Source: an uncultured Cellulosilyticum sp.
Lineage (GTDB): Bacteria > Bacillota > Clostridia > Lachnospirales > Cellulosilyticaceae
Reading direction: 5' to 3'
DNA length: 48,854 nt
Assembly: GCA_934725855.1 (NCBI GenBank)
Contig: CAKVCL010000025.1
Location: 1 to 48,854 of the forward strand
In this document: in pieces, positions 30,121 to 39,751 of the stretch
Numbering within the stretch: position 1 is the first letter of the stretch
Layout of the letters: each line of letters opens with the position of its first letter
Program-made: the position numbers and the translations under genes
Notes under the pieces: model-generated
The model's database searches: none
What the model saw: only the letters and a program-made list of their open reading frames with translations
Told to the model about the DNA's origin: nothing

Positions 30121-33100
30121 CAGACTTAGGCGGGATTGTAGGTAGAATTACTGTTGAAGATGGACAGGCGAGGGTAGCTTTACAGCAGTTTGGGCAGTTA
30201 AGCAATACGGTGTCTAGTGAATTTAATCAAAATGTGGCTAGTATGGGAAATAGCATGCAGACATTTAATATGATGGTTAATTTATATATGGTCAAGGCGG
30301 TAGCAGACTTGGCAGAAAGTTTTATAGGAATAGGTGCTAATTTTGAATATGAAATGTCAAACGTGGAGTCTATTCTTAGTGGAACTGATGAAGAAATGCA
30401 AGCTTTAACGAACACGACCAGAGAATTAGCTGCGGCTACACAATATACGGCTACGCAAACAGCAGAAGCTGCGGGGCTTATTGCTCAAGCTGGTAAAGAT
30501 GCTTATGAAACAATAGCATTGCTTCCAGATGTTTTGAATCTAGCCTCTGCAGGTGCTATGGAAGTTGCGAGTGCGGCCAACTATCTTGTATCTAGCGAAG
30601 CTGCATTAAGTCTTTCACAAGAAGAAGTAAATCATCTTGTAGATGAATTTGCACAAACAGCAAATGCAACAAATTCAGATGTTGCTCAGCTGGGAGAAGG
30701 TTTTACAACGGTTGGGGCTACGGCTAGTGTCTTATCAGGCGGTATTACGGAGATTAATACAATACTTGGTATTCTTGCAAATGCTAATATAAAAGGAGCA
30801 GAGGGCGGTACAAAATTAAGAAACATGATTGTTTCATTGACGGCGCCTACAGATAAAGCTGCCGATGCACTTGCTAATTTAGGCGTAGAAGTGGCAGACA
30901 GTCAAGGGAACATGAGAGAGCTTTATGATATTTTGCAAGACATTAACCAAGCAACCTCATCCATGGGCGATGTTGATAGAATGAGTGTATTGGCAGACAT
31001 ATTTAATGGGAGAGATTTAGCAGCTGTACAATCAATCATGAATACATTGCCAGACGAATACCATGCGCTTTATGAAGAGATTGATAATTGTGCAGGAGCA
31101 GCTCAGAAAATGGCTGATACCAAAATGGATAACCTTAAGGGTGACCTTCTAATTTTGGAGTCTAACTTGCAAGAAACAGCATTACAGTTTGGAGATCTTA
31201 TTCAAGATGGATTAAGAAATGCAGTACAGACAATTAGTGAACTTGTAATTGAGTTTAACGAAATGGATAGCGGAGTTAAAGAAGGTATAGTAAGTGTAAC
31301 AAAAATAGTTGCTGCTTTTGGGGGATTAGCTGTAGTTAATACAATAGTATCTAAAGGAATAATTGGATTTCAAGGGCTGATTTCAAAAACAACACAATTG
31401 GCAACTACTATGAAGTTAGCAGTAACTTCTCAAGAGGAAATGCTTGAAGCACAAGAAGCAAGTGAAATTGAGGCACAAAGACTTTTAAAGGCAGAAAGTG
31501 AATTATCAACAGCAAAGAAGCAACGTATGATTGCAATAAGAGAACTGAATCAAGCTCAAAAAGAAGAAAATGCAGTTACAACAGTAAATGTATCAGCAGA
31601 TCAACAATCCGCACTTGTAAAAGCACAATTAGCAGTGGAACAAGCTAAAAATACAGTGGAGACACGACAAAATACTGTAGCTAAAAAAGAATTAGCACTT
31701 GCACAAGCAAACGATACAGTTCAAACTCGTCAAACGACAGTGGCTAAGGCGCAATTGGCAATTCAAGAATCAAAGAATCGAATAATTGACCTTCAAGCAG
31801 TGGCAGCAAAGATGCAATTACGTGTAGAAGAAGCGGCAGAGGCTTCACAAGCACTCAGAGCAAAGGCACTTAAGGCACAGTTGGCCGTTGAAGAAGCTAA
31901 AAATACATTACAAAAAAAAGAAGCAAAGCTTGCTACAGCACAATTATCATTGGAGATGGCAAAAAATACAGAACAGACAAGACAATCTGCACTAGCAAAG
32001 GCGCAATTAGCATTAGAACAAGCTAAAGATACGTTACAGTCCAAACAAGAAGCACTTGCGAAAGCGAGTCAAACAGTAGAAGAAGCGAGGAATACTGCAC
32101 AGACCAAACAATCAGCAGTTGCAAAAGCTGAACTTGCGCTAAAGGAAGCTGAAGAGACCGTACAAGCTAAGCAGGTAGCAGTTGCAAAGGCACAGGAGAC
32201 AGCAGCATCAGCAGCCAATACTGCCGCTATTAGAACCGAAACAGTAGCCGCGCAAGCAAGAAATACAGTCATGTCACTAGGTGTGTCATTTTTACTAACT
32301 ACAGCGATTACAGCTATTGGAGCATGGATTACAAAAAAAGCAGAAGCCAATAAAGAGGCCAAAGAGTTTAATACCACACTTTTAGAAACAATAAGGCTTC
32401 AAAATGAGTACAATGAATTATCTGATTCTGATAAAGAGGGTAAAACGGATGAATATAATCACCTAAAGAGTGTTCTAGATGACCTTAATGCCACTTATGA
32501 GGCGTTGGTAGAAAAAGAAAAAGAGTTTCAAGATTCTCATGCAGTAACTGGCTCAATAAAATACAATGAGTTGATAGAACAGTTAACTGTATTAAGGGAT
32601 GCCTATGAAAGCCAAAAAGAGGCTATTGAAGAAAATTATGGCAGTGTTGAAGTTGCCAAAGAAAAATATAAGCAATTAGCAGCAGAACTTAGTAATAGTG
32701 AGGAATTACAGAAAGCTCAACAAGATGCGATTGAACAAGTAGCAGAAGCATGGGAAAAGCAAGGAAAAGTTCTGGATGACACAACAAAAGAGTCAATTAA
32801 ATCATTGGTGCAAGAAAAAATGACTACCGAGGGGCTAATAAAGGCGGGTAAGGACTATCAGAAGCATCTTGAGGAATTAATTGCCACAGAGAAAAAAGAT
32901 GAGGACACTAAAGACGATCTAAAGAAAACCGTTCAAGAATTAAGGGATTGTTATGGAGAAGAAGCGGTAGCTGTAGATGATACGAATGGGCAGTATATTA
33001 TTAACTATGATGTTATTGAAGAGGCAATAAAAGCTAAAAAACGCCATATTGATTCGGTGAATGGCCAGATTGCAGCAATGGAAAAAGAAACAGAAGCCGT

Positions 33101-35528
33101 TGAAGAAAATAATCAATCTTTACTAGATCAATGTGTTGCTAGTGGAGCAGTTAGTGAAGCTACAGCACAGGAAATGCAAGCAGAAGCACAACATTTAGTT
33201 AGCCTTATGAATGTTAGCGAAATGCGGGCAACATATGCAGCAGCAACAGGGCAATCTGTTGATGATGTAATGGGATATACAGATAATGAATTACAAGCTT
33301 TAGTATCAGCTTTAGGAACAGAAGAAATTTTATTCTATGGAGTACAAAATGCAAAATCTGATGAAGCGGTTGCGTTTGGTCAACATGCGAGTTCTATAGT
33401 TAATAAATCTAAAGAAGAAGTTGAAGCATTAATTGACAACAATAATGCGGCCATACAGTCAATAAAGACAGTAATGGAGGCGTTAGGTGTTGAACTAAAA
33501 CAATATCAAGAAAATGATAAAGCGTTAGGAATTAATAGTGCAGCAACATTTCATATTTTAGATGAATTAAGTGCTAAGAAAAGTAAATTAAGTGCTCTTG
33601 AAAAAGAAAATCAGTCAGCAAAAACATTTTTAAAAACTATTAATGGCACAGTAGATGCAGCTGGTTCATTAGGTGATGCAGCTGAGAAAGCAGGAAGTAA
33701 ATCAAGTGGTGCTGCTAAAAAGGCCACTGAGGATGCACTTGAAGCTTCTAAAAAAGTTTATGAGCAGCAAAGAGATTTAGGTAAGTTATCACTAGAAGAA
33801 CAAGCTGAAAGACTTGTACAGCTGAAAAATAAGTACTCTGATACAGCAGAGCATATTATAGCAGTTAACGAGTACGGTCAATCAGAATTTAAACGTATCA
33901 TACAAGAACGTGTGGAACTTGGTGAACTTACAGCAGAAGAGCAAGTTGCTCAGTATGAATATGTCTATAATACCTTTTGTAAGTCAGAGAGTGATAAGTT
34001 AGCATGGACAAAGACGATATCAAGCCAGATTGTAGAAAATGCTAAAAGCGCTTATGAAGAAATGGAAACATTTTCTGAAAAGGATGCAGAAACAAGGGTT
34101 GCCTATTTAGAGAGCATAGCGCAACAATACCCTAAATACAGAGAAGTAGTTGAAGCTTGTAATGAAGGGATAATTGATATATTAGGGCAAACAAGTAAAG
34201 ATGTAGACAATTTGGATGAGGATACCTTACAAAGTCGTATTGATTACTTAAATAAGTATCTCGCTAAATACCAAGGCAATAAAGAAGCCGTTGTTGCTAT
34301 TGAAAAATCATTAACTACGCTTATTAATCAGCAAGATAGTAAAAGACTTAGTGCTTTAGATGAAACCACTAAAAAAATGGTTAACAAGTGGAATGAAATT
34401 AAAAATATTGAAAGTGAAATAAGATCCAAGCTTGAAAAAGAATATGAAGACTCACTTGATAATCAAGTTAATGCGCTAGAAGCAAGTGAAGAATCTAAAG
34501 TAAAGATTTATGAAGATGAACGAGATGCTCAAATTGAAATGTATAATCAAGAATTGGAAGCCCTTAAAGCAAGCATTAATGCGAAATATGATGCGGTAGT
34601 AAGTGGCTATCAAGCTCAAATTAATGCCATTAAAAATCTTCAAAATGAACGTGCTGACTGGGAAAAAGAAGTTGCACTTAGGACTGCAATTGACAATGCA
34701 GAAACTCAACAAGAGTACGAAGATGCAGTTGCCGAATACCAAAAATGGCAGTATGAGCAAAACGAACAGGCACAAGTTGATTCTTTACAAAATAAAATTG
34801 ATGCTGCCAATAATGCAAGAGATGAAGAACTTCAAGCTGTTGAAGATACTATTGCAGCAGAAATAGAAGCGGCCCAAAATAAGTATGATGCTTTAATAGA
34901 AATGGAGAATACCTATAAGGACGAAAGAAAAGCTTCATTGGAAGCACAAAAAGAAGATTTTTCTATATCTGAGTCTGAATTAACCGCTTTAGCCGTAGCT
35001 GAATATGATAAGCGCCAAGCTGAAGAGCAAGCTAGAATGGATGAAATTAATAAATACATGGAAGAAGTATTTAAAAATGATTTGTTAGCTACTAACCAAG
35101 GTATTTCAGATGCACTTTTAAAAATGGCTGATAGCACTTCTGAGAGTATTCTTGATTATATAGATACTTGGGAAACAAAACTTGAAGCAATAAAAAAAGA
35201 AATGGATAGCCTTGGCAGTGCAAGCAGTTACTCTAGTGGAAATACTTACAATGGTTCTCATAGCCAAGGACTAGATTATGTCCCTTTTGATGATTATAAG
35301 GCTAAATTGCATAGAGGGGAGCGAGTACTTACCGAAGCAGAGAATAAGCGTTATGAAGCACAAAGGAATGTAGATAGTAATTATAAAGAATATGATGATA
35401 CTAAGGTGGTTAATAGTATTTCAGCGTTACAAGCAAGTATTAAGCAGTTAAGTAGTACAGTGAAAGGCTTAGCTGTTGAAATACCAAGACAGCAAGCCAT
35501 TAATAATAATAAACGTGGTAACAGGTAA
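30117..35528 (+). CDS. Tail tape measure protein
   Basis: At 1803 residues this is by far the largest protein and should set tail length. The N-terminal ~400 residues match TP901-type tape measures (MSNVESILSGTDEEMQALTNTTRELAAATQYTATQ). Hydrophobic segments lie at ~385-425 and ~715-740. Residues ~500-712 hold about ten 21-residue repeats of the KAQLAVEQAKNTVETRQNTVA type, three heptads each, predicting a long coiled coil. Further coiled coils follow, and the C-terminus has GLDYVPFDDYKAKLHRGERVLT, a motif common at tape measure ends. Confidence 0.96.
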   Translation: MTDLGGIVGRITVEDGQARVALQQFGQLSNTVSSEFNQNVASMGNSMQTFNMMVNLYMVKAVADLAESFIGIGANFEYEMSNVESILSGTDEEMQALTNTTRELAAATQYTATQTAEAAGLIAQAGKDAYETIALLPDVLNLASAGAMEVASAANYLVSSEAALSLSQEEVNHLVDEFAQTANATNSDVAQLGEGFTTVGATASVLSGGITEINTILGILANANIKGAEGGTKLRNMIVSLTAPTDKAADALANLGVEVADSQGNMRELYDILQDINQATSSMGDVDRMSVLADIFNGRDLAAVQSIMNTLPDEYHALYEEIDNCAGAAQKMADTKMDNLKGDLLILESNLQETALQFGDLIQDGLRNAVQTISELVIEFNEMDSGVKEGIVSVTKIVAAFGGLAVVNTIVSKGIIGFQGLISKTTQLATTMKLAVTSQEEMLEAQEASEIEAQRLLKAESELSTAKKQRMIAIRELNQAQKEENAVTTVNVSADQQSALVKAQLAVEQAKNTVETRQNTVAKKELALAQANDTVQTRQTTVAKAQLAIQESKNRIIDLQAVAAKMQLRVEEAAEASQALRAKALKAQLAVEEAKNTLQKKEAKLATAQLSLEMAKNTEQTRQSALAKAQLALEQAKDTLQSKQEALAKASQTVEEARNTAQTKQSAVAKAELALKEAEETVQAKQVAVAKAQETAASAANTAAIRTETVAAQARNTVMSLGVSFLLTTAITAIGAWITKKAEANKEAKEFNTTLLETIRLQNEYNELSDSDKEGKTDEYNHLKSVLDDLNATYEALVEKEKEFQDSHAVTGSIKYNELIEQLTVLRDAYESQKEAIEENYGSVEVAKEKYKQLAAELSNSEELQKAQQDAIEQVAEAWEKQGKVLDDTTKESIKSLVQEKMTTEGLIKAGKDYQKHLEELIATEKKDEDTKDDLKKTVQELRDCYGEEAVAVDDTNGQYIINYDVIEEAIKAKKRHIDSVNGQIAAMEKETEAVEENNQSLLDQCVASGAVSEATAQEMQAEAQHLVSLMNVSEMRATYAAATGQSVDDVMGYTDNELQALVSALGTEEILFYGVQNAKSDEAVAFGQHASSIVNKSKEEVEALIDNNNAAIQSIKTVMEALGVELKQYQENDKALGINSAATFHILDELSAKKSKLSALEKENQSAKTFLKTINGTVDAAGSLGDAAEKAGSKSSGAAKKATEDALEASKKVYEQQRDLGKLSLEEQAERLVQLKNKYSDTAEHIIAVNEYGQSEFKRIIQERVELGELTAEEQVAQYEYVYNTFCKSESDKLAWTKTISSQIVENAKSAYEEMETFSEKDAETRVAYLESIAQQYPKYREVVEACNEGIIDILGQTSKDVDNLDEDTLQSRIDYLNKYLAKYQGNKEAVVAIEKSLTTLINQQDSKRLSALDETTKKMVNKWNEIKNIESEIRSKLEKEYEDSLDNQVNALEASEESKVKIYEDERDAQIEMYNQELEALKASINAKYDAVVSGYQAQINAIKNLQNERADWEKEVALRTAIDNAETQQEYEDAVAEYQKWQYEQNEQAQVDSLQNKIDAANNARDEELQAVEDTIAAEIEAAQNKYDALIEMENTYKDERKASLEAQKEDFSISESELTALAVAEYDKRQAEEQARMDEINKYMEEVFKNDLLATNQGISDALLKMADSTSESILDYIDTWETKLEAIKKEMDSLGSASSYSSGNTYNGSHSQGLDYVPFDDYKAKLHRGERVLTEAENKRYEAQRNVDSNYKEYDDTKVVNSISALQASIKQLSSTVKGLAVEIPRQQAINNNKRGNR

Positions 35529-35540
35529 GGAGGTGACAAT

Positions 35541-38474
35541 GTGCCAGTTATTTTTTCTACAAGTGCTCATACAAGTGATAACTATTCCATAGTAGTTGAA
35601 GGGAAAGGAATTATAGAACTAATAAATAGGTGTCTTAGCACAGGTATTAAGACACTTAACTTAGCATTTTCTTTTACTGTAAATGATAAATTTGATAAAC
35701 ATTCAACACCTTATGGTAGTGGGTCTATAGGTGGCGGAACACAATACTATACCTATGAAAACTATTACGCTATATATTATAGAAATGCAAATGGTGAATG
35801 GATAAAATACGGCGGAAGAAGGGTTCATTATTTAGGTTTTGGTAAAAATTATTACCCAATACATCCAAAAGACGGAGACTGTATTACAGGTAATCTATTA
35901 TCTATATCGGACACGGAACTCATTGCTTTTGTGGAGTGTATTTCACAGAATAAAAATGCTCCTGGAATAAAGATTGTTTATGAAGATCCAGGATTATATG
36001 CTAATAGAAGCGTCCAAATGGATTATGCAATAACAAGTGATAATTCCATTATAAGTAATGCTATTATTTATAGGAATTATGCTAAGTTGGAGGTTGTTTT
36101 TGAAGCAATTACATCTACCCCAGTCCAAAAAATAAGAGCGGTAGTTAACGGGTATAGCACGGAGTTTTATGGTGAAGAATGTACTGGACAAGTAAGAGTG
36201 CCGGAATCCTTCTTTTCTATAGGTACTGATTATAATACTGTTAAGTTGTACGCTGATAATTATGATTATAGTTCTCCCGCTTATACTATTGAAAATTTGA
36301 AAATTGCAAAGACTATTCCAACCTTAAGCAACGTGGAGGTCAATTCACCTAATGGTTATATAGATGAAGATGTTAGTGTAACAATAGAAGGATATGATTA
36401 TACAAGATATGAAATTTATAATAATGGTTTCTTAGCTGCAACTGGAAAATTTTCACCAACTGTATTAGCAGTTATTCCTAAAAATAAGTTGGTAGTAGGT
36501 AAGAATCTTATATACGTAAAGCTGTATAATGATTTATATGATCCAAAGTATGGGTCTTATGTAAAGTCTACTACGAGCAATACAAAGACAGTCACTTTAA
36601 AAACAATTGCACCAACTATTAGTAATCTGGTTATAGAAAACGAAGATAATTTAATCGACCATCAAACGATGGTTTCATGGGTTTCAACTTATCAATCATT
36701 GGCCAACGTATATGCTAATGAAAAATTGATCTATACAGTAAATGGGTCAGCAACTGCGGTTTCTCTTCCACCAGGTGCTTTTAAAGTTGGCTCTATCAAA
36801 ATAAGGGTAGAAGTAATCAAGAAAGGGATAGAAGGCGTATCTAATACCGAAATAAGTGCATCAGCTCAAACATCCATAAACTTTAAGAGGATTGAACCAA
36901 CTATAACAAAAGATAGTTTTAGTATTTCTGACACCAACATAGATCATGTCATTACTGCAACATGGGAAGCTACCAATCAATCTAGGTGTGAGATTTATCA
37001 AGATGATGTGCTGATCGTAAGTGGCGGGGCAGGTAATTTCATAAATATTCCGGAAGGAAGACTTATGGCAAGAAACACAAAATTAAAGCTAGTAGTTATT
37101 TATGATTCTGGGTTTGATTCTATTTCTACTGAAATGTTTTTAGAAACTACACTTACCATGAACATCCCCACGATTTATTATCTGGAGCCTAGCGGTGTGT
37201 CTGTAAAAGTAGATGATTCGGTTAAAGTGTCCATCTATACAAATGAATTTTGTGATAGATGGGAGCTGAATGCAGCTGGCTATATTACTACGGGAACATC
37301 CGAAAGAACAGCCCATTTTGGTTCAGGAATGTTTAAAAATGGCTTAAATACTATGATGCTGACTATCTATTATTCACCATCATACGATAAAACGATTGTT
37401 AGAACTGCAGCTAAGACGGTAAGCTTTAATGGTTATGGGAAACCGAGTACGCCTATTTTTGATGGAAATGAATTATATGCCAGTGGATATCCAAAGTTTA
37501 CATGGGAATCTGATGAACAAGTAGAATATATGTTCAGCATAAAGAAATTTGAAACAGATGAGCTTATAGAGAGTAATAGAGATATTTCAGCCAACAAATT
37601 CTACCAAGTTGAAACAATGCTTGAAGATCGTACAAAGTATCTAGTGGAACTTAAGATTAAAAATAAATATGATGAGTGGAGTGATTTAGCTTCAAAAGTC
37701 ATAGAAACATGTTTTAATACTTTATTGGTTCCTGAAATGTCACTTGCTGTAAAAGATGGCGTGGTAATGATATCTATTAGCGGATATCAAGAAAAAACTT
37801 TTAAAAGTGCATCTATTCTTAGAAAAGCAGAAGGCGAGGATGAGTGGCTTGAGATTGCAGATAATTTGAATACGATTGATTCTATTTCTGATCCCTTTGC
37901 AAGCTGCAACAAAAAACTTTTTTACAAAGTAAGAGTGTTTGATGTTTCAGGTTCACCTTCTGATGGACCAGTAAAAGAAATTTATGTGCCACTGAAAAAT
38001 TATCTGATTGCAGATACTGAGGATTCTTCTAAAACCATAAGACTTAATTTTGTTACTAAAAGTTCTCTTACCTATAATAATGATGAAAAAGCTGTTCTTT
38101 ATGCAGGACTAAAACATCCTAGAATCTTTAAAGGAAAGGTAAATTATAGAAGTGGTTCTTATAAGGCAAGAAGTTTAACAGCTGAGCAGGTAAATGCCCT
38201 TATTGAATTTATAGAAACGGGTGATACCTTTTGTTTTAAAGATTATAGAGGAGGTAAAATCTATTGCCATATCAGCATAACAGATATAGAAGATGTAAAT
38301 TATAAATATCAGAACGTGGGCTTTACTATTACAGAGGTCGCTTTTGAGGAAAAGAAGATGTATAGTGGAAGAGGTTATATGAAGCTTACCTATATGGATG
38401 GAGAATATAAGATGGATGATACAATTAAGATGTCTGGAGAAGATCCTAACTATGTACCAGTAGAGGAGAAATAA
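35541..38474 (+). CDS. Distal tail/baseplate protein with Ig-like repeats
   Basis: GTG at 35541 follows AAGGAGGTGACAAT. The 977-residue protein has an N-terminal beta domain, then four tandem ~95-residue Ig/FN3-like repeats (~257, ~357, ~452, ~542) each opening with a (I/A/E)PTI-type strand and a W or Y core, and a C-terminal part (~830-950: KTIRLNFVTKSSLTY ... KHPRIFKGKVNYRSGSYKARSL ... FCFKDYRGGKIYCHI) like distal-tail proteins. The order after the tape measure supports a Dit-type role. Confidence 0.83.
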   Translation: MPVIFSTSAHTSDNYSIVVEGKGIIELINRCLSTGIKTLNLAFSFTVNDKFDKHSTPYGSGSIGGGTQYYTYENYYAIYYRNANGEWIKYGGRRVHYLGFGKNYYPIHPKDGDCITGNLLSISDTELIAFVECISQNKNAPGIKIVYEDPGLYANRSVQMDYAITSDNSIISNAIIYRNYAKLEVVFEAITSTPVQKIRAVVNGYSTEFYGEECTGQVRVPESFFSIGTDYNTVKLYADNYDYSSPAYTIENLKIAKTIPTLSNVEVNSPNGYIDEDVSVTIEGYDYTRYEIYNNGFLAATGKFSPTVLAVIPKNKLVVGKNLIYVKLYNDLYDPKYGSYVKSTTSNTKTVTLKTIAPTISNLVIENEDNLIDHQTMVSWVSTYQSLANVYANEKLIYTVNGSATAVSLPPGAFKVGSIKIRVEVIKKGIEGVSNTEISASAQTSINFKRIEPTITKDSFSISDTNIDHVITATWEATNQSRCEIYQDDVLIVSGGAGNFINIPEGRLMARNTKLKLVVIYDSGFDSISTEMFLETTLTMNIPTIYYLEPSGVSVKVDDSVKVSIYTNEFCDRWELNAAGYITTGTSERTAHFGSGMFKNGLNTMMLTIYYSPSYDKTIVRTAAKTVSFNGYGKPSTPIFDGNELYASGYPKFTWESDEQVEYMFSIKKFETDELIESNRDISANKFYQVETMLEDRTKYLVELKIKNKYDEWSDLASKVIETCFNTLLVPEMSLAVKDGVVMISISGYQEKTFKSASILRKAEGEDEWLEIADNLNTIDSISDPFASCNKKLFYKVRVFDVSGSPSDGPVKEIYVPLKNYLIADTEDSSKTIRLNFVTKSSLTYNNDEKAVLYAGLKHPRIFKGKVNYRSGSYKARSLTAEQVNALIEFIETGDTFCFKDYRGGKIYCHISITDIEDVNYKYQNVGFTITEVAFEEKKMYSGRGYMKLTYMDGEYKMDDTIKMSGEDPNYVPVEEK

Positions 38475-38475
38475 G

Positions 38476-39537
38476 ATGGATATAGCATTAACTAATACGC
38501 ATTACTTTATATTTGAAGCTTTGGATGAGAACTTTTCTAATGGTGAAGCTATCTATTGTATAGAGAGTGGCAATATAAGTGAAAATTATGATGATGAACT
38601 TGGACCAAGTGCAACACTGACCGCTTCCATGGGATTAGATGAAAATTTTAATGCAAAGAAAATAAGAATCTATAGTGTCCTTAATGAAGAAAAATCTTTA
38701 TTGAGGACTTTTTTAGTGAGCACTTCTAAAGATACGGTTTCAGATGATTGTAAGAAAGTTGATATTACATGCTATTCTACACTATGGCCGCTTAGTGCTG
38801 ATAAGACAGAGAAAAGATTGTTCATTCCACTAGGAACTAATGCAATAGCTGAAGTTAAGAGAATCCTTTCTAATTATGAAATGCCAGTATTTATTGAGGA
38901 TTGCGGGAAAGCCACTACAGAGGATAAAGACTTTGAAATAGGAACCTCTTATATAGAAGTCATTAACTATTTACTTAATACTGCAGGTTACACGAATTTA
39001 TATGTAGATGAATATGGATCTTATCGTGCTGAAGCTGAGCTTCTTCCAGAAGAAAGGGCGCCTACACGTTTTTTTGATGCAACAGATGAAGGATCCGTTG
39101 TTGAGCTAGAAATTACATCTAGTATAGATTTATTTAACGTACCTAACGTATTTGTATGTTATACAAATTCAGCGGATGTTGATTATGTAGCTACCTATGA
39201 AAATAGTAATCCGGAATCGCCTACAAGTACCGCTAACGCTTATAGGAATGTCTTATCTGAATCTGTAACCGTTAGTATTGATGAAAACAGTCAAAGCAAT
39301 CTAGATGCTTTATACTTTGACGCGCTATACGCTCAATGCAAAAAGAACGCAGCCGAAGCTATAAAAGGTTATAAAACGGTAGAGTTTAAAACCCCAATCT
39401 ATACACCGGCCTTTAAAGAATGTATTCAGATTAAGCATCCTTATATATTGGCCAATGTAATTGAAAGTGGCTATAGCATTGAATTATCGACAGGTGGGAG
39501 CATGACCCATACAACATATGAGGTAGTGCCAATTTAA
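38476..39537 (+). CDS. Tail hub/baseplate protein (DUF5048-like)
   Basis: The 353-residue protein follows the distal tail gene by 1 base. It begins with a beta-rich region (HYFIFEALDENFSNGEAIYCIESGNISENYDDELGPSATLTASMGL) and resembles DUF5048-type/tail-hub proteins of Firmicute siphophages in place and size, being shorter than Tal proteins with a hydrolase. No catalytic motif is visible. It presumably forms the central hub below the distal tail ring. Confidence 0.75.
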   Translation: MDIALTNTHYFIFEALDENFSNGEAIYCIESGNISENYDDELGPSATLTASMGLDENFNAKKIRIYSVLNEEKSLLRTFLVSTSKDTVSDDCKKVDITCYSTLWPLSADKTEKRLFIPLGTNAIAEVKRILSNYEMPVFIEDCGKATTEDKDFEIGTSYIEVINYLLNTAGYTNLYVDEYGSYRAEAELLPEERAPTRFFDATDEGSVVELEITSSIDLFNVPNVFVCYTNSADVDYVATYENSNPESPTSTANAYRNVLSESVTVSIDENSQSNLDALYFDALYAQCKKNAAEAIKGYKTVEFKTPIYTPAFKECIQIKHPYILANVIESGYSIELSTGGSMTHTTYEVVPI

Positions 39538-39551
39538 TAAGAGGTGATAAC

Positions 39552-39734
39552 ATGATTAAATATGCAACGGTTGTTAATGTAAGCAATGAAGGATTTAATA
39601 TCCGATTTAATGGAGAGAAGGAAAGTTCTCCGAGAGTTTATAAAAAACTTGCTTCATATAAGCCTAAGATAGGAGATAGAGTTGCAATTCTCTATGATGG
39701 TAATACCTATCTTGTTTTAGGAATAATTGACTGA
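39552..39734 (+). CDS. Small OB-fold-like tail spike/hub protein (60 aa)
   Basis: The 60-residue protein (YATVVNVSNEGFNIRFNGEKESSPRVYKKLASYKPKIGDRVAILYDGNTYLVLGII) shows the five-strand OB pattern of short proteins located after the tail hub, analogous to the gp5/gpV OB domain. The start has a GAGGTGATAAC site. The exact role is inferred from position. Confidence 0.78.
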   Translation: MIKYATVVNVSNEGFNIRFNGEKESSPRVYKKLASYKPKIGDRVAILYDGNTYLVLGIID

Positions 39735-39751
39735 ATTGAGGTGATAGAAAG

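Noticed and set aside
31615..32252. Regularly spaced repeats suggesting a CRISPR-like array
   Set aside because: The repeats are continuous coding units of 63 bp without spacers and encode coiled-coil heptads.
31793..32377. Minus-strand Cys/Ala-rich frames over the tape measure repeats
   Set aside because: They are antisense images of the 63-bp coiled-coil repeats, not real proteins.
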